Positions 8,233-18,658 of a DNA stretch of 64,000 nt are shown here, in pieces. Position numbers and translations under genes: made by a program. The first letter of the stretch is position 1. Each line of letters begins with the position of its first letter. Below the pieces are notes generated by a model that was given only the letters and a program-made list of their open reading frames with translations, was not told where the DNA came from and did not search any database. Origin of the DNA: JBEKIK01 sp963845975 (GTDB taxonomy: Bacteria > Planctomycetota > Planctomycetia > Pirellulales > Thermoguttaceae); assembly GCA_963845975.1 (NCBI GenBank), contig CAWJUD010000002.1, positions 2,108,001 to 2,172,000 on the forward strand. The letters are read 5' to 3'.

Positions 8233-11200
8233 ATGTTCGCACGTTTTTTCGTCGACCGGCCGATTGCGGCCACCGTCCTCTCGGTAGTGATTGTACTGTT
8301 GGGGCTAGTGGCTTTGTCGACTCTTCCCGTTGCCCAGTATCCCGAGGTCGCGCCGCCGACCATCCAAGTCACTGCGAATTATCCGGGCGCAAACGCCAAG
8401 GTCGTGGCCGAAACGGTGGCCGCCCCCATCGAACAGGAAATCAACGGCGTGGAGAATATGCTTTACATGTCCTCCTGTTCGACCAACGACGGAAACATGT
8501 CGCTAACCGTCACTTTCAAGTTGGGGACCAACCTGGACATGGCCCAAGTCCTGGTGCAGAACCGCGTGGCCATAGCCGAGGCCAAGCTGCCCGAGGAAGT
8601 CAGGCGCCAGGGCGTGACCACCAAGAAGCGTTCGCCCAGCATCTTGCTGTGCGTGAATTTGATCTCGCCCGACAATAGCCGCGACCAACTCTACCTGAGT
8701 AACTACGCTACCACCGACGTAAAGGACGTGCTTGCCCGGTTGGACGGCGTGGGCGACGTGACCTTTCTGGGCTCCCGCGATTACAGCATGCGCATCTGGC
8801 TGGACCCGGAAAAACTGGCCTCGCGCGACATGGCCGCCAACGACGTTGTAGAGGCCCTGCGCGAACAGAACGTTCAGGTCGCCGCCGGTCGCATCGGTCA
8901 GCCGCCCGTTCCCAAGGGCATCGCTTTCGATTACCCGATCAATACCTTGGGCCGCTTGATCGATGCCGAGGAATTCGCGGATATTGTCATCAAAACCGGC
9001 ACTAAAGGGCAAATCACCCGTTTGAAGGACGTCGCCCGCGTGGAACTGGGCGCAAAAAACGTGGACGTGAACAGTTATTTGGACGGGGAACCCTCGGTCA
9101 CCATGGCCGTGTTCCAATTGCCCGGGGCCAATGCCCTGGCCACGGCCGACGAAATACGCAGCGAGATGGAAAAGCTCAAGCGGGCATTCCCCGGCGGCAT
9201 GGACTACCGCATTATTTACGACACTACCATATTTATCGATGAATCGATCCATGAGGTGTACAAGACTTTGTTCGAGGCCTTTGTCCTGGTCTTTATCGTG
9301 GTATTGCTGTTCCTGCAGGACTGGCGGGCCACGCTCATGCCCATGATCGACGTACCCGTCTCGCTCATCGGCACGTTCTGCGTGATGGCGCTTTTGGGTT
9401 TTTCCTTGAACAACCTATCGCTCTTCGGCCTGGTGCTTGCCATCGGCATCGTGGTCGACGACGCCATAGTAGTTGTCGAAAACATCGAGCGCTGGATGGC
9501 CAAAGGCCTGCCTCCCCGCGACGCCACGATCAAGGCCATGGACGAAATCACCGGCCCCGTGATCGCCATTACCCTGGTCTTAAGTTCGGTATTCATTCCC
9601 ACGGCTTTTATCGCGGGCATCAGCGGCCAGTTTTATCGTCAGTTTGCCCTGACCATCGCCACCGCGACGATCATTTCCGCGCTGAACGCCCTGACCATGG
9701 CCCCTGCCCGGGCCGTGCAACTGATCAAGCCCCATTCGGGCGAACACGCAGACGAGACTCGCGAGGCGTTGCCGCGCTGGGGCATCGCGATTTTGGCCGG
9801 CCTACTGATCTACTGGCTGTTGGGCCCGACGATCGGCACTTGGCTCGGCCTACCCGCATATATGCCCGAACAATCCGCCGATTCGCACACTTTCACCAAC
9901 GCAACTTTGCTCTGGGGTTTCAGGGCAATAATCTTTGCCATCGGCGCCGGCTTGGGATGGTACTTCGCCGACGCGATCAACTTCGTTTTGATGAGTTTCT
10001 TCCAAGGCTTCAACCGCGTGTTCGATGTGGCCACGAAATTATACGGACGCGTTGTCGGCGGTATGCTGCGTGTTAGTGCAATTGTGCTGTTGATATATGC
10101 CGGACTTTTGGGACTAACGTACGCCGGATTCAATACCGTTCCCCTGGGCTTCATTCCCGATCAAGACAAAGGTTACTTGGTCTGCAACGCCCAACTGCCC
10201 GACGGGGCCAGCCTCCAGCGTACCGAAGCGGCGATGATGAAAATTGACGAGATCGCCCGCAAGACCCCGGGCATTGCCCATACGATCCGCGTACCGGGTT
10301 ATTCAATACTCACGGGCGTGAACATCACCAATGTGGGCGGAATGTTCATAATCCTGGAGCCCTTCGAACATCGCAAGGGAAATCCCGAACTATCCGCCGC
10401 CGCCATCGAAGGCAAACTGCGGCAAAGCCTTTTGACCGTGCAGGAAGCGCAAGTGGTCGTGTTCGGGGCGCCGCCCGTCGACGGACTGGGGAATACCGGC
10501 GGATTCAAACTCCAAGTCCAAGACAAGGGCGATTACGGCTTCGACGGACTGCAAGCGGCAGTGGCCGACCTGGTTCAAGCCGGAAATGCCCAGCCCGGAC
10601 TGGTCGGATTGTTCAGCAGTTTCCGCGCTAATCAGCCGCAACTTTTCCTTGACGTCGATCGCACAAAGGCCAAAAGCCTGGGACTCGACCTCGATCAGGT
10701 GTTCAACACCCTGCAGGTTTATTTAGGTTCGGCCTACGTCAACGATTTCACCCGCTTCGGCCGCAACTGGCAGGTGAACGTGCAGGCCGATGCCGCCTTC
10801 CGCGCACGGCCGGCGGATATCGGCAAACTCAAGGTCCGCAACGCCGCCGGACAAATGGTGCCTTTGCAAACAATTATAAACGTACAGAATATGAATACGA
10901 GCGGACCGGCCGCGGTGAATCGTTACAACATGTTTACATCGGCCGAAATCAACGGCAACATGGCCCCCGGCACCAGTTCAGGCCAGGCCATCGCCGTGAT
11001 GGATGAACTGGCCAAAAAAGAACTGCCCCAGCGCATGGGATTCGAATGGACCGAGCTTATGCTTCAAGAGATTCTCGCCGGAAACACCGCCGGTTTGGTA
11101 TTCCTGCTGGGCACGCTGCTGGTCTTCCTGGTGCTTTGTTTCCAGTACGAGAGTTGGACCCTGCCTTTGGCCATCATCTTGATCGTGCCCATGTGCTTGT

Positions 11201-11585
11201 TGGCGGCCATCACCGGAGTATGGCTGTGCGATATGGATAACAACATCTTCACGCAGATCGGCCTGGTGGTGCTTATCGGTCTGGCCGCCAAGAATGCGAT
11301 CCTGGTGGTCGAGTTTGCCAAGCAATTGCAAAACGAAGGAATGTCGCTCGGCGAGGCCGCCGTCGAAGCCTCGCGGGTCCGATTGCGCCCATACTCATGA
11401 CCTCGTTCGCCTTTATTCTTGGCGTGGTTCCCCTGGTAACGGCCGCCGGCGCCGGGGCCGAAATGCGTCAAGCCCTGGGAATCACCGTTTTCAGCGGCAT
11501 GATGGGAGTAACCTTCTTCGGCCTGCTGCTCACTCCGGTGTTCTTTTGCGTAATCGGCTGGTTCACCAGCGGGAAAAAGCAATAG
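8233..11585 (+). CDS. RND multidrug efflux pump (HAE-1 / AcrB-like), frameshifted near the end
   Basis: Inner-membrane proton-driven exporter partnered with the upstream adaptor. It opens with MFARFFVDRPIAATVLSV and has the porter segment AQYPEVAPPTIQVTANYPGA. The TM4 motif GLVLAIGIVVDDAIVVVENIE carries the paired aspartates of the proton relay. At 11388-11391 the frame ends (RLRPYS) and continues as ILMTSFAFILGVVPLV to 11585; one extra C in the CCC run joins them. The total of about 1,117 residues exceeds the usual 1,040-1,050. The excess is largely an insertion after TM6 (about nt 9760-10020) with two extra hydrophobic segments. The substrate is unknown. Confidence 0.92.
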
Positions 11586-11627
11586 TACACAATCACCCGC
11601 AAGAGAATAATAGTTCTGCCCTCTTTA

Positions 11628-13481
11628 TTACCTCGGCTGCTCACGGCGGTAAGCATCCATCCAATTTTCAATTCTCTCGGCCATTGCCGTCTGTCCCTGG
11701 GAGCGGGCAAGTTCCAGAGCCTTTTGGGCCGTGGCCATGGCTTCGGCGGATTGATGCATCCGAGCATAGGCCAGCGCCAAATTGTTACAGGCGTTGATGT
11801 AGTCAGGCTGGAGCTTCAGAGCCTGCTGGAAGTGATCGAACGCCTCTTGAATCCGATCTTTTTGGAATAGGGCGATCCCCAGGTTATTTTGGGCGAAAGC
11901 ATAATCGGGCTTTAATCGTAAAGCTTCCCGGTAATGTTCGATTGCCTCCTGCGTCCGACCGAGAGTGTTCAAGGCAACCCCCAAATTGTTGTGGGCCTCA
12001 GGATAATCGGGCCTCAATCGCAGGGCATGTTGGTAATGGTCGATTGCCTCCTGCGTCCAACCTGCTTGGAGCAAAATTTCACCCAGATTGTTTTGTGTCA
12101 TCCAAGAGTCGGGATTTTTTTCCAGCGTCGCCTGGTACAACATCAACTCGTCGCTATATAGACTACTTTGCGCATAGGTCAATACCGCGAGAGTTCCCAC
12201 CACGAGGATCCCCACGGTGTTTGCCGCCCAGCGGACCGGTCCTTGCACCCGCTCCCGCCATACGCTTAAGCCCGCTGCCACCAGTACAACCACCCCAATC
12301 AGCGCAATGTGCTGATAATGGTCGGCCACCAATGAGAATTTCATAAAATAAACGTCCGTAAATCCCAATACCGGCAAAAGTGCCACACAGAAAAATCCCC
12401 AGGCAAATAAAAATGGTCGACTCCAGCCTTCTCGATAGCGCCATAACAGCACTGTTACAACCACGACCGCCACGAGTGGCAGCCACCACAGTATATTCCC
12501 GGCCTCAATGCACCACTGCGGATAAACAAAAATTAGATTCAGCGGCAACAGCGCTTTATAAAAGTAAAACCATACCACGCCGCCGGCACCCAACAGACGC
12601 TGGGTAAAAGTGGCTGTCCGGATCACAAAATCCGTGCCATGCGTCTGAAACCATACGTTCACTCCAGCCAGTATCGCCGCAATCAAGAAAAACGGTACAC
12701 TCCGCACTACATCCCTGCCCGTCAGCGGACGCAGCCACCAGACAATCCCCAAAAGTATAACTGGCAACACTGCCACCGAGCCCTTGCTGAGCATCGATAA
12801 GATAAAAGCCAGCAGGCTCAGCAAGTAAAACAGAACACGGCGGGTAAAAGGTGACGGATCCAATTTGTTCGAAGCAAAGGGGACAGGTTCGATTTGCCGG
12901 AACGGCCTGGAGGGTGCCCCATCGATTGTCCGGAAAATTAGACCTGCCCCCTTTTCTGCCTTCAAATAACAGAGAATCGAAATCTGGAAAAACAACAATG
13001 CCAGCAAATTTTTCCTCTGCGCAATCCAGCCTACCGACTCCACATTCACTGGATGCACCGCAAAGATCAGCCCAGCCAAAAAAGCCCCGGGTATGGACAA
13101 CTTCCGCAAAATCACCCAAATCAGCAGTGCTGTGACAATGTGCAAGATTAAATTAGTCACATGATATCCAGTAGACGTCATCCCCCACAAACGCCACTCG
13201 ATCCACAGAGTAGTATTGGACATCGGCCAGTAGTCTTGCGATTCTTTGGTGCACCAGAACCGATATAAACCATCCCAGGCCTTGATGATGTAACTGTTTG
13301 TCACATATAAATTGTCGTCCCAGATGAAGCCGCCGCTTATGCAAGGAAGGTAACAGATAAAGACGACAACGATAATCAGCGCTGCCCCCGCCGGCACTTT
13401 TAAAGACCACTCCGAAAGAAATTTGTTTCCCGGCCGGGGCCGAGCAGATTGTCTATCGGAATATCTCTTGCGATTGGACAT
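11628..13481 (-). CDS. GT-C-like membrane protein with C-terminal TPR repeats
   Basis: A 617-residue protein. The N-terminal two thirds have many membrane segments and a luminal-loop signature typical of GT-C/TMTC-like glycosyltransferases: GGFIWDDNLYVTNS, YWPMSNTTLWIEW, HVTNLILH and FAVHPVNVESVGWIAQRKN. The tail (about residues 450-600) has four tetratricopeptide repeats, such as NNLGEILLQAGWTQEAIDHY and NNLGVALNTLGRTQEAIEHY. This layout resembles planctomycete and eukaryotic TMTC proteins, which transfer sugars or scaffold partners. Glycosyl transfer is inferred; the acidic IWDD pair is where the catalytic carboxylate is expected. Confidence 0.75.
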   Translation of the reverse strand: MSNRKRYSDRQSARPRPGNKFLSEWSLKVPAGAALIIVVVFICYLPCISGGFIWDDNLYVTNSYIIKAWDGLYRFWCTKESQDYWPMSNTTLWIEWRLWGMTSTGYHVTNLILHIVTALLIWVILRKLSIPGAFLAGLIFAVHPVNVESVGWIAQRKNLLALLFFQISILCYLKAEKGAGLIFRTIDGAPSRPFRQIEPVPFASNKLDPSPFTRRVLFYLLSLLAFILSMLSKGSVAVLPVILLGIVWWLRPLTGRDVVRSVPFFLIAAILAGVNVWFQTHGTDFVIRTATFTQRLLGAGGVVWFYFYKALLPLNLIFVYPQWCIEAGNILWWLPLVAVVVVTVLLWRYREGWSRPFLFAWGFFCVALLPVLGFTDVYFMKFSLVADHYQHIALIGVVVLVAAGLSVWRERVQGPVRWAANTVGILVVGTLAVLTYAQSSLYSDELMLYQATLEKNPDSWMTQNNLGEILLQAGWTQEAIDHYQHALRLRPDYPEAHNNLGVALNTLGRTQEAIEHYREALRLKPDYAFAQNNLGIALFQKDRIQEAFDHFQQALKLQPDYINACNNLALAYARMHQSAEAMATAQKALELARSQGQTAMAERIENWMDAYRREQPR

Positions 13482-13581
13482 GGGGGAATAAAGGTGTCAG
13501 GAACCATTGATTTCAATATTGGTTTGCGACACCTTTAATCTTTCTGAAACCTTTATGCTTCCCGACACCTTTATTATTCCT

Positions 13582-14295
13582 TTACTTTTCTGCTCCCTCT
13601 TTGGCCTGGATTCGTTTCTGGGCGTCGTCTATAAGATCATCCAGGTATTTTTGCACGGCGGCATATTCCTCTTCCACGAGCTGGGATTTCATGCCGTTTA
13701 CCGTGTCTTTCATGTTTTCCACGGTTTTGATGATACCCTGATAATCTGCGATCGTCAACGGCTTGCCGTCGACGTTAGCCCGGCGGAAAGGGGCTTCCAC
13801 GTCCGCGCGGTCGCCGTCAAAACGTTGCTCCTTCAAAAGCGTGGGCCAAAGCATGATTTCCCGGGGCGCTGCAGGCTTATTGGGCTCCTGGACGGGCGCG
13901 ACCGCCGCCATGTCCGTAGCCGGCAAGGTCATGGGCCTTCGCGCCGGACGGCTGGGAGCCTCGTGCTGGAACATCCAATCCCGCGCTACCTGACCCGAAT
14001 CGGGAACCGTCGCAGGTTGCGAGGCCGCTTGCGTTTGCATCGATCTGTTGATATTTTGCCAGGCCTGGCTCCGGGCCAGGGATGATATCATCTGCATTTG
14101 CCTGTTTTCGGAATAGGCTCTTTGCTGTGTGGCGCTTTGATATGAAGCATCAATGGCGCCCAACGCCCCCATGTCGGGATAATAATAAGGCCCCGGCACG
14201 AACTGGGCCCGGGCAGGCAGCGCCGTCAGGATAAAAGCCGCCAATCCGACCCAAAACCGACCGGCAAGGCTTGTTTTACATTTGATTGGATTCAT
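13582..14295 (-). CDS. Secreted protein of unknown function, paralogue of 1898-2575
   Basis: A 237-residue protein with a signal peptide (WVGLAAFILTALPARAQ), then a Tyr/Pro/Gly segment (PGPYYYPDMGALGA). A Gln/Ser-rich linker and a helical C-terminal domain (about residues 145-237) follow. That domain matches the protein at 1898-2575 in order and spacing. It ends in charged helices with no HEAT repeat. Probably exported; the function is unknown. Pentamers like GACACCTTTAT recur at 13495-13580 between this gene and the TPR gene. Confidence 0.65.
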   Translation of the reverse strand: MNPIKCKTSLAGRFWVGLAAFILTALPARAQFVPGPYYYPDMGALGAIDASYQSATQQRAYSENRQMQMISSLARSQAWQNINRSMQTQAASQPATVPDSGQVARDWMFQHEAPSRPARRPMTLPATDMAAVAPVQEPNKPAAPREIMLWPTLLKEQRFDGDRADVEAPFRRANVDGKPLTIADYQGIIKTVENMKDTVNGMKSQLVEEEYAAVQKYLDDLIDDAQKRIQAKEGAEK

Positions 14296-14537
14296 GATTA
14301 TGCTCCCCCAATTGTCCCTTTACGGACTGGCAAGCTAAAATATCCTCAATCGTATAAGTCTATCTTCTTAAACGCGAAAAGCAATTTGTTTTTTTCGGAA
14401 AACCCATAACAATCGCTAATCGAATACAAATTCTTGACTAGGAAAGAATTGAGCTACAATTCATTATTGATACAATTATTAACAAAGATACTATTTCCAT
14501 GTACTTTCGATTGTTGAAACATTCCGAGGAGAAGAAA

Positions 14538-15488
14538 ATGTCAAAAATAAGCAGTACGCCAATGGCGGTCATACTTGGTCTTATTTCAACCATTCCAGCC
14601 TGGGCGGTGGAGGTTGATAAATCGGTCGCTCCGCATCCTGTAATCAACCAGGTATTTGCAAAATATGAAAAGGCGTTTAACGCGGGCGATGCCAAGGCAA
14701 TCGGCGCGTTATGGAAAAGCGACGGTGAGTTTATCGACCCAATGGGCAACAAGATCGTCGGTCGCGAGGCCGTCGAAAAGCTTTTCCAGGATTTTTTTTC
14801 GCGTACCCCGGGAGAAAAACTTTCTATTAAGGTGCTATCGCTGAAGGAAGAGGAACAAGGCCGCGTAGTAGTGGCCGAGATCGTGCCGGAAGTCAGTCCG
14901 CCGCTGCCCGGCCGGCTGGGAACCAATAAGACCACAATCGTGTTGGTGCGTTCCGGCGATACATGGCTTATCGAAGGGGTAAAGGAAAAGCTCGATTTGC
15001 CCGCCTCTTACGAACATCTAAAAGCTCTGGAGTGGCTGGTCGGTTCTTGGTCTACCCAGGCCCCTTCCAGCGCCGAACCTGATAAAACAAGCCAAATATC
15101 CATCAATTCCACCTGTCAATGGACGGCAAATAAGAGCTTTCTTACTCGCACTCTTGACACCCACGTGGGACAGCTCGAATTGCAGGGCACGGAGGTTATC
15201 GGCTGGGATCCGCAGGCCAAGTCGATCCGTTCCTGGTTGTTTGAATCTACCGGCGGTTTTACCGAAAGCACTTGGAGGCCGGAAGGGAATCAATGGATAA
15301 TTGAAATCAAGGGCGTGCTGGCTGACGGCGAAAAGGTCGGTTCCATTACCACCCTGACCAAGATTGACGACAACACCCTCACCATCCAATCGCAAAAACG
15401 AATCCGCGGAGGCAAGCCCCAACCTGACATCGCCCCTATTACAATCCATCGCATCAGCACCCCCGCCCGCCCAAGTCCTCAGCCCTGA
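14538..15488 (+). CDS. Secreted SnoaL-like / SgcJ-EcaC family protein
   Basis: About 316 residues from the ATG at 14538, chosen because GAGGAG lies seven bases upstream and a signal peptide then starts at once (MAVILGLISTIPAWA). The N-terminal domain (about residues 35-150) is SnoaL/DUF4440-like: KYEKAFNAGDAKAIGALWKSD, then DGEFIDPMGNKIVGREAVEKLF. This is a cone-shaped fold used for small-ligand binding or isomerase-type reactions. The second half (WLVGSWSTQ ... GWDPQAKSIRSWLFES) resembles the domain that often follows it in such secreted proteins. The precise activity is unknown. Confidence 0.75.
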   Translation: MSKISSTPMAVILGLISTIPAWAVEVDKSVAPHPVINQVFAKYEKAFNAGDAKAIGALWKSDGEFIDPMGNKIVGREAVEKLFQDFFSRTPGEKLSIKVLSLKEEEQGRVVVAEIVPEVSPPLPGRLGTNKTTIVLVRSGDTWLIEGVKEKLDLPASYEHLKALEWLVGSWSTQAPSSAEPDKTSQISINSTCQWTANKSFLTRTLDTHVGQLELQGTEVIGWDPQAKSIRSWLFESTGGFTESTWRPEGNQWIIEIKGVLADGEKVGSITTLTKIDDNTLTIQSQKRIRGGKPQPDIAPITIHRISTPARPSPQP

Positions 15489-15521
15489 ATCCCGAACCCT
15501 GACTCCCGGTTCCTAAACAAT

Positions 15522-15547
15522 GAAGGGGTCGGCAAAGCGACCCCTTC
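15522..15547. terminator. Hairpin between convergent genes
   Basis: A perfect 10-bp stem (GAAGGGGTCG / CGACCCCTTC) with a 6-base loop lies between the SnoaL-like gene and the convergent outer-membrane protein gene. It is placed to terminate one or both transcripts. There is no U-run, so intrinsic termination is only plausible. Confidence 0.55.
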
Positions 15548-15579
15548 GGGCATTCCCCACACTTAGGTGAGTGAAACTG

Positions 15580-17146
15580 TTAGTTTGCCGGTGCGGTGAC
15601 AACTTGTGACTGTCTGTTTTCCCTGACCATAAACAGCGAATTGTCGGCAACGTTCAACACCGGTCGGTAGCAACTGGTTCCCAGGCACTTGGTTGAACGC
15701 CCGGGGTACCAGACCAGATTGATGGCCAAACTCCAGGACTCGTTTACTTGTCCGCCGGAATCACCCCGCCCCTGTTTAGGAATCAGATAGTTGAATGTAT
15801 TTTGCAGGGCCCAACTGCCGCCCAAGGGGACCCAGGCGTCCGCGCCGAACAAGCCGTCGCCCATACCGGTCAAACCGCCCCAAATTCGTCCATCGCCTCC
15901 GTTTTGGAAATGGCGGCGGAAGTAAACGACAAATTGGTCGGTCGGATTCAAAAAGGCATTGACGACGGTTACTTGACGCGGGTTTAAGCGCAATGCGCGT
16001 CTGAACGCTATCGCCGCCCACGCCATAAGCGCCGGAATAACCGATCTCGGTGCATTCATTAAATAGGTAACCTGTTTCGGTGCGGATTTGTTTCAGATCC
16101 GATTCCTGGTAGTAGGTGTCGTGGAGCAAATCAAAGGCCACGCCCCATTGCCAGCCTCCGCATTCCGCACGATTGAAAATACCGGCTGTGAAAAAATACT
16201 GATGCCGGTCGGCCGTTACGATTGTAGACTGGTTGTTTGTGTCTAAAGGGGCATTTTGCTGATAACCGGAAATGTTGTCTTGCAATGCGGCAAAACCGAG
16301 TTGATATCCGCACCCCCAGGGATCGCCCAGCGGGGCGCCGAAATTCACGCCTTCCGTGAATCCGAAATTACCGTTGCCGCCACGGTCGCGCGGACCTTTA
16401 AATCCGTTTACACCGGCGAAAATTCCCAGATTCCGCGGTCCCCATCCGCCACAGGGCGCCAGCCAGGGACAATCGCAATCCCCGCACTGGCCGCAATCGC
16501 CGCAGTCGCCGCAACTTGAATCACAGCCCCCTTGCGGCGCAAATGAGCCTTCAGAAGCTAACGGCTCATATTGGGTCGCGCCGGCATCACCTTCCAAATC
16601 CGATGGAATCTCTCGCTGTGCCACCCGGTAGCTTCTAGGCTGGGCATTGCCCGGCGAAGAAACGCCGGACGGTCGGATACGATTCGAGTTTTGATATGGC
16701 GACCGTTGTTCCGCATGATATTCGGCATCCTGCTTAGAATTTGCATTCGACGACCGTTGCGCCACACGATACTCGGCATCTTGATTTGAATTTGTGTACG
16801 GTGAACGTTGGACGCGCTGGTTATGCTCGGTATTTCGGCTTGAATTTGTATATGGCGAGTGCTGGACACTAATATTATCCCCAGCATCCTGGCTTGAATC
16901 CTGGTTTGAATTCGGATACGGAGACCACTTAATGGTGTGTGGCTCGCCATCCTGGACTGACGTCCTTGTAATTTGTTGCGGGGCTCCATTATTGTGTAAT
17001 ACTTTTTGCCGCCACTCCGCCTTTGGCGGCGCCGCATCTGTCTCGGAATCGTCGAAAACCGATTGGGCCGAGGCTATCGGACAAACCGCCATGAGACTCA
17101 ATCCGATTACCGTCAAATTGGTAATCCAATGTTTTATAAGAGACAT
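15580..17146 (-). CDS. Outer-membrane beta-barrel-like protein with Ser-Pro-Tyr repeats, frameshifted
   Basis: Starts at the ATG at 17146 behind GAGGTG. The signal peptide (NLTVIGLSLMAVCPIASAQ) is followed by a low-complexity region of about 120 residues with five degenerate copies of a 16-20-residue unit around SPYTNSNQDAEY. A Cys/Gly-rich stretch (CDSSCGDCGDCGQCGDCDC) and then a predicted barrel of alternating aromatic strands follow. The frame changes at about 15980-15982 and continues PRQVTVVNAFLNPTDQFVVYF to 15580. The barrel resembles BBP7/DUF6666-type planctomycete proteins; that name is from memory and needs a profile search. The restored length is about 520 residues. Likely an abundant surface or porin-like protein. 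Confidence 0.65.
16660..16950 (-). repeat. In-gene minisatellite coding SPYxNSN repeats
   Basis: About five imperfect units of 48-60 bp encode variants of W/Q-x-SPY-x-NSN followed by acidic and Gln residues. The units differ from one another, so this is an old or diversifying array. It forms a flexible linker between signal peptide and barrel. Confidence 0.6.
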
Positions 17147-17333
17147 GTCCACACCTCGAAAATGGGGGTAGCCTATGGACCTTACATATTCTGGTCCTTG
17201 ACGACACAGAATATCGGGCCTATTTATTCGGAACTTTTGGAAAAGTTGAAAAAATCAGAAAAGTTTGCGCAGATTACCAGCATTGCGCAATGTTATCCGT
17301 TAAAACGGAGTAGTTCCCAATGGATGAGGCCTA

Positions 17334-18446
17334 TCAAATACGGATGCGGGCGAAAACTGTGAGCCATGTCTGATTGGACTGGTTGCGCACACCGTTGTCC
17401 CAGGTTTCATCTATGCCCAATGGTTCGTTGAGCAAGCGATGTTTTCCATGTGTGCGAATCTGGAGGTAGTCGGCCTGAAAGCCCAGGCTGAGACTTTTTC
17501 TTAAAGGAGCCTCGGCCGTAAGAGAAATATGCCACGAGTCGCCGTGAGTAGATTCAATGGTGTACCGGTCGCCTTCACGGAGCAAGTGGTGATCGATATT
17601 GAATGCCTGCACGTTCCCCCAATCTCCCTGAAATTTCAAGTCGATTGGCAGAATCTCCGGACAGCCCAATATTGTGTGAAACTGGCCGCCGAGATAGCAC
17701 ATGTAATATTGCTGGTTGAACGTGAGTACGTCGCCCGGATACGAATAGGGATCCGGTGGCCAGATGCCGCCTTCTTTGACCTGCACGTAATCGTAACACA
17801 TGATGTCGAACTTCTGCCACCGGAATCCGCCTGCCGGCCAAAATTCGATGGGCACGCCGAAAATATTGTCCCAGAGTTGAATTTCCAAACAAAAATTGAG
17901 CATCTGCCCGTCGGTCCAACGTTGCCGTGTAACGCCTAGGTCGGTGAAAGTCTCGTTGGGAATCATCCAGTCGTAATCTTCGAGATTTCCAGGGATGCCT
18001 CGTTCCATGGGCGTAAGCCACTCGACATGAGCGGCCCAATTCGGTTTTTCCAGTCCCACTTCCAGTCCATGCCACATCGAATTCAAGGAGAAGTCGAGCT
18101 TGCTCAACGGAGTCCATCCGGCGGGAGGCGGATCGGGTGTTCCAAACTGGTAAGATGTAAAACTGCTGCTAAGCGACCGTGCTCTGTAGTCGATATACCA
18201 GTCTTCAAAACCCTTTTGCATCATTGTCAAAAAGCGGCCCTGCTCCTCGGGCTCGGGATAACTATTCCATAGATCGGAATATGGCGAGTACTGAGGATTC
18301 AGGTATGGGGCCGAATTATAACTTGGTTCATTGGCATGTATAGATTCAATGCACATCAAGATGAGAATCGCTGTTGCCCAGAGAGGAACCGGCCTGCACA
18401 GACCTTGTGCAGAATTGTTGCTATACCACGATAAAAACATGGCCAA
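17334..18446 (-). CDS. Omptin-like outer-membrane protease
   Basis: A 370-residue protein with an N-terminal hydrophobic signal (LWATAILILMCIESIHA), then a beta-barrel of alternating strands ending in a terminal aromatic-rich strand (WLTVFARIRI). Omptin catalytic features appear in order: D157-Y-D159-W-M, corresponding to the Asp-x-Asp-Trp-Met of OmpT, and D285-H-H287, corresponding to the Asp-x-His dyad. Between them PAGGFRWQKFDI matches the OmpT strand GYQESRYSF. Omptins cleave peptides at the cell surface, classically after basic residues and with bound lipopolysaccharide. Alignment was by eye, so the family call is good but not certain; the substrate is unknown. Confidence 0.65.
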   Translation of the reverse strand: MAMFLSWYSNNSAQGLCRPVPLWATAILILMCIESIHANEPSYNSAPYLNPQYSPYSDLWNSYPEPEEQGRFLTMMQKGFEDWYIDYRARSLSSSFTSYQFGTPDPPPAGWTPLSKLDFSLNSMWHGLEVGLEKPNWAAHVEWLTPMERGIPGNLEDYDWMIPNETFTDLGVTRQRWTDGQMLNFCLEIQLWDNIFGVPIEFWPAGGFRWQKFDIMCYDYVQVKEGGIWPPDPYSYPGDVLTFNQQYYMCYLGGQFHTILGCPEILPIDLKFQGDWGNVQAFNIDHHLLREGDRYTIESTHGDSWHISLTAEAPLRKSLSLGFQADYLQIRTHGKHRLLNEPLGIDETWDNGVRNQSNQTWLTVFARIRI

Positions 18447-18658
18447 GATCTATACCTAAATGGCATGCCAGGCGTCAGAAGATTCCCGAAGACCAATGTA
18501 ACAATAGATGTCAGCCCCATTAGTTTAACCGGTAAACTCAACGCAGTCTTCGTATTCCCCTGCCAACCAAAACCTTACAGATTCACCAATATTAGTTGTC
18601 GGTAGAGTCTGAAGAAATCAAGCAGGAATTCCCAGCGTTTGATTTTGCGGATGCTGTG

